A DNA stretch of 64,000 nucleotides from Sternotherus odoratus (GCA_032164245.1 JAVMKO010000006.1:8571001-8635000); one strand, 5' to 3'. Counted from the first letter of the stretch, positions 9,514 to 21,316 are shown. The notes: generated from the sequence alone by a model not told the origin. Translations and numbers: made by a program.

Positions 9514-10751
9514 TGTTGACTGACATGATGCAAAATCCTCAGCTATTTTTAATTTAAAAAAAGATAATTTTGTAAATTGCTTTTAAAACACATTTCTAGC
9601 CTGATCTTCTGTCTGAGCCTGTGGGGGAGGGGCTGGGAGAGAAGACTCTAAATAGTTCGATACCGTTATCAGGTTCTGTTACGTTCAAGAAGCAGCCAGT
9701 TATTCATCACCTGCCATTTGGATAGGTGCCCTACGCTTGAGTTCTGATCTTGGCATGCCTCAGTGCAGTAGGGTAGGAATCTGTTCAAAGGCTTTCTCTA
9801 CACGTTTTTGGCTATGAGCAAAGTTTGATGATGTGTCCTAATGACACAAAGCTGGTGAACACTGTCCTGTTTACAGAGCTGAACTTGTAGGAAACAGAAC
9901 AAAGGATTTCAGGGCTTTTGAAATATAAGAGTCTGTTTAAATGAATGTTAAAGGAACTGAGCTGTTGACAGAAGAACATTTTTCTGCATCAAACTGAAAG
10001 ATATATAGCAGCCCAGTAAAGCCCCTTTAAATATATGAAACTTATTAAAAATAAACTCCCCCTTCCCTGAACTGGGTTGTTCAAAGACAGCATACTGAGC
10101 CAAAACCTCAGCTGGTGTAAATTGGCAGAGCTCCAGTGAAGCTATTTCACCTGAAGATCTGGCCCTCAGTTTCAAACCAAATTATCTTTCAGTAAACAGC
10201 AGAGGCCTACAAAAAAGATACAATTTTGAGCCACAAAGTTCTCCTGTGGTCTTGGCATCTCCTGGCACCTTGGAATTGGGAAGGGAGCAGGTGGGTGGAG
10301 GGAAATGCAAGGAAGAAGAATTCTCCCTGCTTTGGCAAAAGATATTATCCTCCCTCTTTTTTACATATGTTTTCTGGCAATACTGATAAGCTGTTGCTGC
10401 TCCTTTTCCAGCATTTCAAAACATTTAGGCTTCACAGCACAAGGGGGAGAAAAGTGTTTGGGCTTTTTAGTGAGCTGACAAGCTGTCTCTTCAGGCAACA
10501 TAATAGTGTAGGCCCCAGATCAGGAAGGCACTAAAGGGTATGCTTAAAATTAAGCACAGGATCAAGTCCCATTGACTTAAGTGCTGTGCTGAATAGAAAG
10601 AGACTTAAGCATATGCTTAAGGTTGGGCACACTTTTAAATGCTTTGCCGAACTGGGACTCTTGTTTGTCCAATTCCCCTCGGCCAGACCCTTCAAATTAC
10701 TTATCTGAGACATTTCATTCATTGCCAATACAGGCAATATTACTACAAACT
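9514..10751. other. Mostly unrecognised; two faint repeat pieces
   Basis: 10080-10165 contains CTCAGCTGGTGTAAATTGGC and GCTCCAGTGAAGC, a partly palindromic motif with a relative at 59440-59500. 10510-10650 contains AAGCATATGCTTAAGG and matches wording at 5875-5940. A 102-codon plus frame at 10226-10534 has no recognisable domain. Confidence 0.35.
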
Positions 10752-10829
10752 TAGAATCGTAGAACTGGAAAGGACCTCCAGAGGTCATCTATTCCAGTCC
10801 CCCGCACTCAAGGCATGACTCAGTATTAT

Positions 10830-11400
10830 CTAGACCATTCCTGATAGGTGTTTGTCCAACTTGCTCTTAAAAATCCCTGATGACGAAGATTCCACAACCA
10901 CCCTAGGCAATTTATTCCAGTGCTTAACCACCCTGACAGTTAGGAAGTTTTTCCTAATGTCCAACCTAAACATTCCTTGCTGCAATTTAAGCCCATTGCT
11001 TCTTGTCCTCTCCTCAGAGGTTAAAAAGAACATTTTTTCTCCCTCCTCCTTGTAATGGTTTATGTACTCAAAAACTGTTATCCTGTCCCCTCTCAGCCTT
11101 CCCTTCTCTAGACTAAACAAACCCAGTTTTTTCAATCTTCCCTCATAGCTCAATCTTTCTAGATCTTTAATCATTTTTGTTGCTCGTCTCTGGACTCTCT
11201 CCAATTTGTCCACATCTTTCCTGAAATGTGGCGCACAGAACTGGACACCATACTCCAGTTGAGGCCTAATCAGCCCGGAGTAGAGTGGAGGATTTACTTC
11301 TTGTGTCTGGCTTACAACACTCCTGCTAATACATCCCAGAATGATGTTTGCTTTTTTGGCAACAACGTGACACTGTTGACTCATATGTAGTTTGTGATGC
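10830..11400 (-). pseudogene. CR1 ORF2 C-terminal fragment
   Basis: An open stretch of about 190 codons. It shows the CR1 C-terminal order: [64 protein letters not shown] and a short tail to the stop at 10830-10832. This lies downstream of the polymerase core. It is cut at its 5' end by the LTR, so it cannot give a functional enzyme. Confidence 0.85.
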
Positions 11401-12062
11401 TGTAGCAGGGTGGTCACCCCACTCCGGCCCTGAAGGGGTCAAAAGCAGCCCTGGGGAGCCAATCAGGTAGGCTGACTGGGGCGTGACCAACCTGTGGCTG
11501 CTTCCCCAATCAGGCCACAGCTGGCCCTTATAAAAAGGCTGTGAGCCAGACACTCAGCAATCTCTCTGGCTGCAGAGAGAGAAGGACCTAGCTGCTGGGG
11601 AGAAAAGGGTACCTGAAGTAGAGCAGGGCTGGGAGAAGGCAAGAGGAGCTGGGGAGCTCCAGCCTCATAACCCCCACATGCTGCAGGCCTCAGGCAGGGC
11701 CTAAAACAAGCACTGGGGCTGCTGAGGTGCATCAGGTCCTATCCCCCCTCCCTCTGCCAATGATGAGTGGCCATTACAGACTGCAGTGTGCCCCAGTGAG
11801 CAGGGCCAAGATGATGGCTGGCAGTAGCCACTGAGGCAAGGTGGGATTAGGGGGTTGGGAGTTCCCCGGGGAGGGGAGACCCAGATATGTGGGGTACTGG
11901 TGGGGCAGAACCCCAGGGAAAAGGGCACCAGGGTCTGGGAGGGACACGGGGCCAGCGACAGGTGAGACACTGGTCTGCAGAGGGCAGTCCAGAGCTGGTA
12001 AAGACCTAATTCCCAGACAGCCAGCAGGAGGCGCTGTGCAGGTGAGTCCCCATGTCGCTACA
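11401..12062 (+). repeat. Solo LTR (family A) inside CR1
   Basis: 662 bp, opening TGTAGCAGGGTGGTCACCCC and closing CATGTCGCTACA. A TATA box lies at 11529-11535 (CCTTATAAAAAGGC). Flanks GATGC (11396-11400) and AATGC (12063-12067) match at 4 of 5 bases, fitting a 5-bp LTR target duplication. A second copy lies at 52401-53081. No internal retroviral sequence is present, so this is a solo LTR left by LTR-LTR recombination. Orientation is inferred from the TATA box. Confidence 0.8.
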
Positions 12063-12417
12063 AATGCACTATGATCCCCAGATCCCTTTCTGCAGTACTC
12101 CTCCCTAAGCAGTCCATTCCCATTTTGTATGTGTGCAACGGATTGTTCCTTCCTAAGGGGAGTACTTTGCATTTGTCCTTGTTGAATTTCATCCTATTTA
12201 CCTCAGACTATTTCTCCAGTTTGTCCAGATCCTTTTGAATTTTAATCCTATCCTCCAAAGCACTTGCAACCCCTCCCAGCTTGGTATCATCTGCAAACTT
12301 TGAGTGTACTTGCCATGCCTTATCTAAATCACTGGCATAGTTTCCTGTACCTAAGAACTCCCATGCCCATTGGTATCAATGGGAATGTCATGGACAGCTC
12401 TAGGACATTTTAATAGT

Positions 12418-12610
12418 AATAATAAAATAGCACATTTCTTCCCCAGCACTCAAAGCATTGCCCAAAGGTGGGCTTGCACTATTATCTCCATTTTAGTGAA
12501 TGATAAACTGAGGCACAGAAAGGTGAAGTGGCTAGTCCAAGGTCACACAGCTAGTTAGAGCTGGCATCAGAACCCAGCTGGCTGTCCCCTCCACTGCACC
12601 ATGCTGTCTC
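12418..12610 (-). repeat. MIR SINE, minus strand
   Basis: Plus-strand text shows the reverse MIR order: TTATCTCCATTTTAGTGAAT, AACTGAGGCACAGAAAGGTG, CCAAGGTCACACAGCTAG and CCACTGCACCATGCTGT. Confidence 0.85.
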
Positions 12611-12661
12611 TCATGGTGGCATAGCAGCTCTGAAAGATGTGTGTGGAGGGGAGGCCAGTTA

Positions 12662-12900
12662 GGGCTTGTCTGCAACTGTAAATTCGTTCGGATTAAGGTA
12701 GGGTGTGAGTTCCTGAGTAACTCCATGTGTAGATATACTTATTTTGAAATGAGGCCTTGTTCCTCTTTAGTTTAATCCACTTTGTGGATTAAGTGGATTA
12801 AGCTAAATAGGAACAAGGCACTTCATTCCAACATAAGATTGTCCACACATAGGTAATCAGTAATAATTCCAGGTGTAGACAGCTGTCCTATGTATATCTG
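12662..12900. repeat. MITE-like element with central palindrome
   Basis: Starts AGGGCTTGTCTGCAACTG and ends near CCAGGTGTAGACAGCTGTCC. Arms 12754-12780 and 12793-12819 are inverted copies of each other with 2 mismatches over 27 bp, around a 12-base loop, so the strand can fold into a strong hairpin. The TIR style resembles DNA-transposon MITEs, but the family is unknown. Confidence 0.5.
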
Positions 12901-13614
12901 AGAGTTGGACAGCAGACTTTAATGTCAGAAACTTTGTGGTTCTGATCAAGGAATAAATAAACCTCCGTGAGGTTTTGTGCAAAGTTAATTCTACTTTCTG
13001 TCTAGGTTAGCCAGCATTGTTTCCTTGTATGCAGCATTTCAGTTTATTATTCATCATGACAGAACAAAAGGAAGGGGTAACAGAGACACATGCATGCAAA
13101 ATCCTGTCAGCTGTTCAGTGTGATGCAGAATAAGAACACTAGACTGATCTCAGACCTATATTGTCGATCTCTCTTATCCAACAGAGATCTCCACTACTTT
13201 GCTTCTTTTACTGTATTATGAACCTATTGTAGTAAAGTGCTTTTGACAGGTGCCAAAAGATCGTAACAGATAAAAAACAAGCTGCTGCCTCTCCCCACAT
13301 ACTCTGTTAATAAAGCTGGTGAAAAAAATACAGTCAGACTTCTGTGGACGAAATGTCACATGAAATGAACCCATTCAAAAACTGTTGTTGAAAATGTGGA
13401 TGGAAAAAATTCTAAACAAACTGGAAATTTTTCATTTCATTCTGACTTTTTTATTTTGATTTCCCAACCAAAACCAAAATTTCAAATCAATAGGAGATGA
13501 AATATACATGGAGAATTTCATCAAAATTTCATTGTGTTTATAGAACATTTAAATGCTGATGAAGCTGCATTTTGGGGTGAAAGAAAAATGGCAACCAGCT
13601 GTAACTTTTAGAGA
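12901..13614. other. No gene recognised
   Basis: AT-rich. 13330-13530 holds words such as AAATTTTTCATTTCATTCTG and AAAACCAAAATTTCAAATC, similar in style to 27650-27800 and 28965-29095, probably pieces of one dispersed repeat. Confidence 0.35.
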
Positions 13615-13775
13615 TTTCCCAATTGGTTTCTTTGATTCACACAGATATGCTGTAGTCAAACACAAGTGAATGGGCTCAACACAGGGGTGAAAGAGGTGAA
13701 ATGTTATGGCCTGTGTTTTACAAGAGGTCAGACTAGATGATTAATGGTCTTTTCTGGCCTTAATCATGAAGGGAA
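13615..13775 (+). repeat. CR1 3' end, old subfamily
   Basis: Carries ATGCTGTAGTCAAACACAAG, GTTTTACAAGAGGTCAGACT and AGATGATTAATGGTCTTTTC, the typical CR1 3' end. Only about 160 bp remain. Confidence 0.7.
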
Positions 13776-13963
13776 AATATCCTTTAAAACAGATGTGATG
13801 TAATTATATTCTGTTGCTTATAGTGCAATGCACAAGAAAACAGTGGCATTCAACATTTTGGCTGTTTGTCACCCACTTTGATGGCTTATGTTGCACATTG
13901 ACAGATCTGAAGGTTTACCGGTAAGATTGTAATGTTATTACTATGTGTATTCTTGTCACAAAT

Positions 13964-13990
<27 letters not shown>
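13964..13990. repeat. (TC)n microsatellite
   Basis: 27 bases of uninterrupted TC dinucleotides. Confidence 0.95.
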
Positions 13991-13994
<4 letters not shown>

Positions 13995-14397
13995 CTAACC
14001 TGGCTGCAAATCTGATGAAAATACATATGCACCGGTAATTTGAAATATTATGAATATTGTCTAGTCAGTTTTTATTTCCTTGTGGAATTTTTAATAACAC
14101 TGACTGCTCTCAGCTTCCTTAATTTATCTCTGCCTTGTATTCCCTGTATGATCCTCATCAAGATTTGTTCTAGTGATCAGTTCTGCTCTAACCACCCTGC
14201 TTTCATACTACTTTCTTGCAAGATTCCATTTTTGTAGCCATCGGAATGTCATATACATTGTCTACTCTAGCACATCTCCATTCCAAATAGAGATGTGTAC
14301 AATAATTGCGGTATGACACTATTTACTTGTTGTAATTAACAAAGATGGACCTATTTCATTAAAGCAGCTCCCTGAGCATTAAAATTCCTAATTCGGA

Positions 14398-14514
14398 CAA
14401 AGTGAGCATAGCTCACGAAAGCTTATGCTGAAATAAACTAGTTAGTCTCTAAGGTGCTACAAGTATTCCTCGCTTTCTTTACGGATACAGACTAACACAG
14501 CTGCTATTCTTGAA
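14398..14514 (+). mobile_element. Penelope-type short element, 11-bp target duplication
   Basis: Contains CTCACGAAAGCTTATGCTG, GTTAGTCTCTAAGGTGCTAC and ACAGACTAACACAGCTGC. The flanks CCTAATTCGGA (14387-14397) and CCTAATTCAGA (14515-14525) agree at 10 of 11 bases. This core is the non-coding end of turtle elements whose full copies, as I recall, encode a GIY-YIG/Penelope-like protein; the class is therefore an inference. Related copies lie at 42205, 55772 and 59704. Confidence 0.65.
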
Positions 14515-14525
14515 CCTAATTCAGA

Positions 14526-15181
14526 AAAGACTTCCCAGAAAGGTACATATTTTTTTATTGAGGAAAATAATGGGCTCTCAGACACAATGTATTAGTATTG
14601 TACGAATGGTAACGCAATGCAGCCTACTACCCAATGCATTGTGGATTACAGTACGATAAACTCCATGTACGCAGGAAAGCTTCACAACGCTGAAACAGAC
14701 TTTAGCAGCCCTTGAGTGCTAGTTACTAATGTAAAGAAGCATTTTATTATAGCTAGTTGTCAGGCACGTTCTTATCTTTCAAAGCTCCTGAGTCTGCATG
14801 GTTAACCACCCACAGAGGCAGAATTAGTCACTGTTTCCTGAGGAGAGAGACATCATTATTTAAAAGTTGCTGCTTCCCTCCCCATTAACTCAGGGGGGGG
14901 GGCTGATCCTGCAGACTCTTCCTCACACAAGCTGTCCCATGGGGACAGGGCAACTACTCGGGCATGTAACTCTTTGAAAAACCAGTTCCTGGGGTTTTTA
15001 GCTTCTCATTTCAACTGATGGGTGGAGTTTCACCTACGGCTATTATACTGTCATGGAAACATCAAAATAAGAATTGTAAATAATAAAGTCTTAGGTATCT
15101 GTGATCCTTCCCCTTTGGAGGCTCAGTTCTGCAGACTTTGCTCAGGGCCTGCTCTTGTTCCCATTGGCGTGTTCCCACTGA
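14526..15181. other. No gene recognised
   Basis: Unique-looking sequence with short frames only. A G-run (14893-14901) is the only low-complexity feature. Confidence 0.4.
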
Positions 15182-15189
15182 GTCTAGTG

Positions 15190-15660
15190 CAGGGGTGGGC
15201 AAACTTTTTGGCCTGAGGGCCACATCAGGGTTGCAAACTTGTATGGAGGGCCGGGTAGGGAAGGCTGTGCTTCCCCAAACAGCCTGGCCCCACCCCCTAT
15301 CTGACCCCCTCCCACTTCCTGCTCCCTGGCTGCCCCCTCAGAATCCTGACCCATCCAACCCCCCCTCGCTCCTTGTTCCCTGACTGCCCCCTCCCGAGAG
15401 CCTTCATCCTAACTGCCCCCAGGACCCCACCCTCTATCTAAGCCCCTCCCTCCCTGTCCCCTGACTGCCCCCCCAGGACTCCCTGCCCCTTATCCACTCA
15501 CCATGCCACTCAGAGTGGCAGCCTGGACGGAGCTAGACGTGCTGCCCATGTGGTAGCATGACTGCGGGGGAGGGGGACAGCAGGGCCGGGGCCGGGAGCA
15601 GCCTCCCTGGCTGGGAGCTCAGGAGGTCCCGTGGGCACCTCCGTAGTTTTCCCACCCCTG
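15190..15660. mobile_element. hAT non-autonomous element, perfect 8-bp target duplication
   Basis: Ends CAGGGGTGGGCAAACTTTTT and (plus strand) GTAGTTTTCCCACCCCTG form hAT-type inverted repeats. GTCTAGTG flanks both sides (15182-15189 and 15661-15668) without mismatch. The inside is a C-rich run of CCTGACTGCCCCCTC-type words with no transposase. Confidence 0.9.
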
Positions 15661-15668
15661 GTCTAGTG

Positions 15669-18479
15669 GGACAAGAAGCTCTCAGCCACCTCCCTCTTTC
15701 TGAGAGGATTCTCTAGTGTCCAGGGTCTGGGCAAGGGCTGTAGCGGGCGTCCTTGCTGAGAAAGAGCTGGGGAAGGGACCCCGGAGGAGGCTGTGCAAAA
15801 GGTGTCCGAGAAGACCTTGGAGACAGGCAAATGAGCCAGGATAGATCGTCGCCCAGATGGGAGGGTGAAGCAGCACGTGAGGCTGGAGCGGATGGCCTCT
15901 TCGCTGTGTAGGGCTCCACAACTGAACCCTGTGGTTGAGTGACACCTCACGACACCTCAGATGTGCCACAATGGACTATCGGGAGCCCTGGGGCCAAAGG
16001 GGAGAAGGTTGAGGCCACACAGACCCAGCGAGAGGGCGGTGCCTGGGGGAAGGCAACGGGCGATTCCTGGATGCCTTGCATCAAGAGGTGAAGGCTGGTC
16101 TTTCACTTATCCCAGGAAAGGATGATTTAGCCAGTGGGCCAAGCTACCTAAGAATGAGGGGGAGCTGAGGGATAGCACATCCAGATAAGAAGAGGGAGCT
16201 TGCAGATCAGTGGAAAACTGAGGCAGTGACCACAAGTGTGATGTCAGAGAGGTAAGTTCTTCTTAACCTGTTCCTGGGGATGTTTCTTCCCCAGCCCAGA
16301 ATGTTTGTGCTATGGCAAAAATCCCGTTTATTCAGAGTCGAATGACTCACATCCCTGCCCCCTCTAGGGCACCCCGGGAACAGGTTGTGGAAATCGTCTC
16401 ACCCCATAAATCTGCTGGCTAGCTACAGTGCCAAGAAGATTTCCCAGCTGCTGAGGGGACAGAGGGTCCTGTTAACACTCCTGGGGCACTCCGAGCTTCT
16501 GAAACGATTTGAGAATGACAATTACTAGTGGTGCTCTGCTCAGAAAAATACACACCTTTATACAAGCGACGGGAGCTCTCTTGAATGACCTCCACAGGTC
16601 TCTTCTACCTAAAGGAAGGAAAAGTTTGAAATAAGATTTTGGCCCAGTGCACAATGCTGAATCTCTTTATTCCTAAGAAGCAGGCGTCTAGCACCAGGGG
16701 CACTCAGTATCTATTGCTGTTCAGTGAGGCCTACCAGTTGCCATGACAATAAGAGCCATGATCATGCCATCTAGTCCAGAAGCGTATCTTCTCTCATCTC
16801 CTTCCAGTTGCCTGTCCTGAGGACAGAGACGTGCTACACAATCAACTCCTCAAAGATAGCCATAAGGGGCTCAAGGGACCTGACTTTGCCACGGGTGGGC
16901 CCAATCCAACTCGCATGACAGTCAGTGGAAGGATGCGCATTGACTTCAGCTTCCACTGAGCACTTGTACCAGAGTTCGTGGGTTTGGGGTGCAGGACTCA
17001 ACTCAGTGACGTCTGGTCTATTCGGAGGACTGCTTCGATGGTTTGCCTGTGTTGACCGGACAGCCTGTCTAAAGCCTTGCTCTCTTCTCATTCTTCCTTA
17101 CCCTCACCTTGAATATGCCATGTCCTAGTTGGGAGGAGAGGGGGGTTCAGAAAGCCTGATACCAGCACATTCATCATATTTTGTGGTGCTCCCTTTCCTG
17201 CTGTGCTACGTGGCTGGAGTCAAGTCCAGGAATTGGACTAGGAAACTGAAAGACCGTGGCGAAAACCGGTTCATTGTCAGGAATCAGCCCAACCGGGCTG
17301 CTTCTCTCCTGCATGTTTCATGCAGCCTTCGGCATGGCCGGTGGCGCAGGCTGTCTTTAATTGCCACCTGGCTTCCTCCATTCGTGCGACGTGTGAGTTG
17401 TCGAGCTTCCATTTCTCGCAGCGGGTGTAAAAAGAAGGCAATGAGGCACCTCTCTGAGCTGGAGCTGTTGGTGGGGTGGATGGGGTGGGGACAGTACAGA
17501 TGTGGGGCACTCCTCAGCCTGTTTATCAAATTCCAGTGCTGTGTACGCAGAGAAAATTCATGAGAGTGACTGCTGTGTTCGAGTCCAGTTCTCAGCCTCA
17601 CTAGGAATGCATACAACACTCCCCCCCCACACACTCCTCGTGCACCTATAGAAAAGTGTCAGAAAGCACAACTAGGGTGTCCTTTGTAAATGTGCCCCTA
17701 GTGACTTCACTAGGTATTTTGACTGAATAAAGATCACTCCAGTTAAATCACCTTCCTTGTGGTGATTTGTTCTGGACCACAGAGTTTTGAGACATGTAAT
17801 TCTCACATTGACTGATAAGGAGCAAGATATTCTGGCTCTGTATTTTTACAGTGGCACCAGATTTTTTTATAGTGTGCAAATGGATTTTTTCTGTAACGTT
17901 TGGCATCAGTGAGGGCATCTTGACCTAGTTGCATTATCCTTTATAACCTCTTCTATTCCTTGGTGCCGTTTAACTGTTGGCTGAAACAGTGTATTTCTGG
18001 CATATGAGTGTGTGTGTGTGAGGCCTGCCATAAGGTTATGCTGTATGCGTGACTGGGTTTTTTTTCCAATCCGGTAACTATTATCCCTTATTTTCAGGGC
18101 ATAATAGCCCCATTCTCTCCCTCTTTAGAATATCATTTTAATTGGACTGAAACAGAGGCCTTTATTATCAAAAGAAATAGCTCGCAACCAAGGCGGCACT
18201 AATTATTTCACTACATAGAATCTAGAATAATTTAATCACTGTGTTCCGATTATAAAGCCAGTATTATTAATAGAAAGAGACACTCGTGGCCTGTTTAGCC
18301 TCTAAAACTTCTGCACCTTAGGAGAAAGTCCTAATGGGGAGCAAGCTATTTTTCAAATTTAATATTGTCCAGGCATGTTGCATGTGGGGTTGCTTGCTTT
18401 TTAAGGTACATTTGACGTTAAACAGGTAATTCAGGTATATAAAAGAAAATACTGTTTCATGCAATATGTAATTGCATTG
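15669..18479. other. Unrecognised 2.8-kb stretch
   Basis: No repeat family is recognised. 16140-16260 is purine-rich and ends in a donor-like GAGAGGTAAGTTC. The longest frame (17129-17563, plus, 144 codons) has no recognisable domain and is within chance length. 18130-18300 is AT-rich with ACTAATTATTTCACTAC and looks less decayed than its surroundings; see the findings. Confidence 0.4.
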
Positions 18480-18825
18480 TAATTAGACAGTGGAACTCAT
18501 TGTCACTAGACATTATTGAGGGCACAACCTCAGTAAGATTAAAAAAGGCATTGGATATTAATATAGATTGCAATATCCAGAGTTAGTTACAATAGTGATG
18601 ATAAAAATTCTGGAAGGAACATTACACTTCATGCTTCAAGGCTTAAACCTAACTATTCTCTAACTATTAGAGATCTAAAAGCGGCGGGGGGGGGGGGGGG
18701 CAGATTATACTATATCTGCTACTGTGGCGTTCCTTCTCCTTCTTCTGAAGGAGCTGGTGAGGGTGACAAGAGTGACAAGAGACTGGAGTAGATGGACCTC
18801 AGATCTGATCCAATCTGGCAACACC
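18480..18825 (+). repeat. Old CR1 3' fragment with internal poly-G
   Basis: 18480-18660 reads CAGTGGAACTCATTGTCACT and AAAAAAGGCATTGGATATTA, the CR1 3' pattern. A run of 15 G (18686-18700) follows, and at 18770-18825 GAGTAGATGGACCTCAGATC and GATCCAATCTGGCAA resume the CR1 end. Heavily decayed. Confidence 0.55.
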
Positions 18826-19008
18826 TATGATGCTGTTTCCATTCTCTCCTTCCCACCTCCATCTTAAATGCTCTCTATCATGATTTAGGTCTATCTGTAC
18901 CTCTGATCCCTTCTCTTGGCTCCTTCTGAGTGCACCCCCCCCCCTCCTTCTGGGTTTAGGCTCTGAGCCTTTACCTGTCTCGGGTGGAATTTTGTGATTC
19001 TTCCACTA

Positions 19009-19714
19009 CAGGAGTGGGCAAATGTTTTGGCCCATGGGCCACATCGGGGTGGGAAAATTGCTTGCAGGGACATGACTGTAGGACCGGGGCAGGGAGTTGG
19101 GATGCAGGAGGGAGTGCGGGGTATGGGAGGGGGTGCAGTGTGCAGGAAGGGGCTGAGGGCAAGGTGTTGGGGCACAGGAGGGGTGTGGAGTGTTCAGCGC
19201 TCAGGGAAGGGGGTTGGGGTGCACAGTGCAGAAGGGGGCTCAGGGAAGAGGGTTGGGGTGCAGCAGGGGCAGGAGAGGTTTGGGATGTGGGCTCTGGCCT
19301 GACGCCGCTTACCTGGAGCAGCTCCGGGCTGGCAGCGAGGCCAGGGCAGGCTCCCTACTTGCCTGCCCTGGCCTTGGCTTGGCCCTGTGCCGCTCTGCTC
19401 GGGGAAACAGCCAGCACCCTGGCCCTGCCAGCCCTGGAGGAGGGGGAGCAGAGGGCTCCAGGTGCCTGTGGGTACCTTCCCCAAAGCTCCTATAGGCTTC
19501 CCCGTTCCCGGCCAATGGGAGGTTTGGGGGAGGTATCCACAGGCAAGAACAGTGCACGGAGCTCTCTGCTGCTCCCCCTTCCCCAGGGACCTGCTGCCCG
19601 CTGCTTCCTGGAGCAGAGCGGGGCCACAGCACCGTGGGAGTGGCAAATCTGCAGGCCAGATCCAGAGCGCCGACGGCCAGATCCAGCCCACAGACCGTAG
19701 TTTGCCCACCCCCG
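19009..19714. mobile_element. hAT non-autonomous element
   Basis: Ends CAGGAGTGGGCAAATGTTTT and (plus strand) GTAGTTTGCCCACCCCCG. Flanks TTCCACTA (19001-19008) and TCCCACTC (19715-19722) agree at 6 of 8 bases. The GC-rich interior opens long frames on both strands, but none shows a transposase motif. Related by its termini to 15190-15660. Confidence 0.75.
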
Positions 19715-19722
19715 TCCCACTC

Positions 19723-20215
19723 TCAGATCTGCTGCTGGGGATACAGCCCCGTGTGTACCAAGTGTGATTGTCAGCAGGTCCGACTGGACTTGGTACCTGT
19801 TCTTCTTGCCTTCAGGAACTGTGAACAGGGAGTGAATGTAGCTAGTGAAAACAACCTTTCCAAAACAAAGTATTGCTTAATCTCAACAGGGGATGCAAAG
19901 AATAGGCAGAGAAATGGAGATTTAACCCAATAGAAGGTCTACACATAGATCTCTTACCTAAAACATAGGTACGTCTAGTTTATCCTCTTCACTTCCATGG
20001 GGGTTCAGTCTGCTTCCCCACAGTTCCTGTCCCCGTCTGTCCTTCCTGTGCTTCATGGCTCAGCTTTTATCCACTTCTAAGTTCTTCATTTCTTTGTATC
20101 ACTTGAACCTGGTCAAACTGATTTATTCAGGTCATGCGTTGGTGAGGAGGGCAGAGGTAACATATCACAATTAATAGTCCTGGGGGTGTTTGCTGATGAA
20201 CTCTTACATGGGCTA
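19723..20215. other. No gene recognised
   Basis: No repeat or domain seen. Confidence 0.35.
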
Positions 20216-20292
20216 TTATGCAGTGTTGTTGGAATCATGTTGGTCCCAGGATATTAGAGAGACACGGTGGGTGAGGTAAGATCTTTTATTGG
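20216..20292 (+). repeat. Penelope-type repeat fragment (second subtype)
   Basis: Contains TGTTGGTCCCAGGATATTAG and GATCTTTTATTGGACC, a common turtle repeat end that I place with Penelope-type elements by memory only. It abuts the broken 3' end of the CR1 at 20293 with no visible duplication. Confidence 0.45.
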
Positions 20293-20603
20293 ACCTAGGT
20301 AACCCATTCCAGAGCGTCACCACCCTCCTAGTGAAATAGTTTTTCCTAATATCCAACCTAAACCTCCCCCACTGCAACTTGAGACCATTACTCCTTGTTC
20401 TGTCATCTGCCACCACTGAGAACAGCCTAGATCAGGGGTCTCCAAACTTTTCAGCCCGAGGGCCGCATTAACTATCAAATAGCAGTTCGGGGGCCGACAA
20501 CACACTCGAGGTCCAAATAAAAAAGAATCAAAACATGGATGTTGTTTTTAATTATTTATTTAATATTATTTTATTCAGTTATTATTTAATAACACATTGA
20601 TAC

Positions 20604-20893
20604 ACTACACATGAACACCTGTTCACTACACATGAACACTACACATGAACACCTGTTCACTACACATGAACACTACACATGAACACCTGTTCACTACACA
20701 TGCACACTACACATGAACACTACACATGAACACCTGTTCACTACACATGAACACTACACATGAACACTACACATGAACACCTGTTCACCACACATGAACA
20801 CTACACATGAACACCTGTTCACTACACATGAACACTACACATGAACACTACACATGAACACCTGTTCACTACACATGAACACTACACATCAAC
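20604..20893. repeat. Minisatellite of 13- and 21-bp units
   Basis: About 17 units in a row. A 13-mer ACTACACATGAAC alternates irregularly with a 21-mer made of the same 13-mer plus ACCTGTTC. Units differ by only a few substitutions (GCAC for GAAC, ACCACAC for ACTACAC), so the array is recent or homogenised. Confidence 0.95.
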
Positions 20894-21260
20894 CCCCCAA
20901 CTGACCCACCCAGCCAGGTCTCTCCCCCCAAAACCTCCTTTCCTCCAACCCCCAACTGACCCACCCAGCCAGGTCTCTCCCCCCAAAACCTCCTTTCCTC
21001 CAACCCCCAACTGACCCACCCAGCCAGGTCTCTCCCCCCAAAACCTCCTTTCCTCCAACCCCCCCCCCCAAATGACCCACCCAGCCAGGTCTCTCCCCCC
21101 CAAACCTCCTTTCCTCCAACCCCCAACTGACCCACCCAGCCAGGTCTCTCCCCCCAAAACCTCCTTTCCTCCAACCCCCCCCTCCAACTGACCCGCTCAA
21201 CCCGGTCTCTTCCCCCCCCCCCCCCAACTGACCCGCTCAACCCGGTCTCTCCCCACAGAC
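20894..21260. repeat. Minisatellite of about 55-bp units
   Basis: The word AACTGACCC starts at 20899, 20954, 21009, about 21070, 21125, 21186 and 21226. Spacing is 55 bp, with two 61-bp units caused by longer C-runs, and a last short degenerate unit. Each unit contains CAGCCAGGTCTCTCCCC and AACCTCCTTTCCTCC. Because 55 is not a multiple of three, all minus-strand frames stay open through it; these are not genes. Confidence 0.92.
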
Positions 21261-21263
21261 CGT

Positions 21264-21316
21264 TTCGCCGCCTGGCAGTGGGTGGCTCCTTGTTTCGCCG
21301 CCTGTAACTGGGTGGC
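21264..21316. repeat. Two-unit direct repeat
   Basis: GTTTCGCCGCCTG occurs twice, each followed by a GTGGGTGGC-like or CTGGGTGGC-like end, spaced about 34 bp, between the 55-bp and 35-bp arrays. Confidence 0.6.

Larger units (their letters stand above)
10752..12345 (-). mobile_element. CR1 LINE 3' part, split by a solo LTR
   Basis: Minus-strand CR1 whose 3' end is at 10752 (read minus: GGTCCTTTCCAGTTCTACGA). The reverse transcriptase C-terminal region covers 10830-11400; 12063-12345 continues upstream RT sequence with TTGTCCAGATCCTTTTGAAT and TGGTATCATCTGCAAACTT. The 662 bp between are an LTR inserted later. It is 5' truncated near 12345. Confidence 0.85.

Noticed and set aside
14387..14525. 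Simple sequence duplication around 14400
   Set aside because: The repeated CCTAATTC word is better explained as the target duplication of the Penelope-type insertion.
16140..16262. Exon with donor site at GAGAGGTAAGTTC
   Set aside because: A single donor-like word without acceptor, frame or promoter is expected by chance.
17129..17563. 144-codon plus-strand frame
   Set aside because: No known domain, opposite-strand frames of similar size overlap it, and no splice or promoter context supports it.
19190..19767. Several long frames on both strands (up to 238 codons)
   Set aside because: They lie in the GC-rich interior of a hAT element, where stop codons are rare; no transposase or other motif is visible.
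20604..21260. CRISPR-like array of short repeats
   Set aside because: Units are adjacent tandem repeats without unique spacers, inside a transposon in a vertebrate-type genome.
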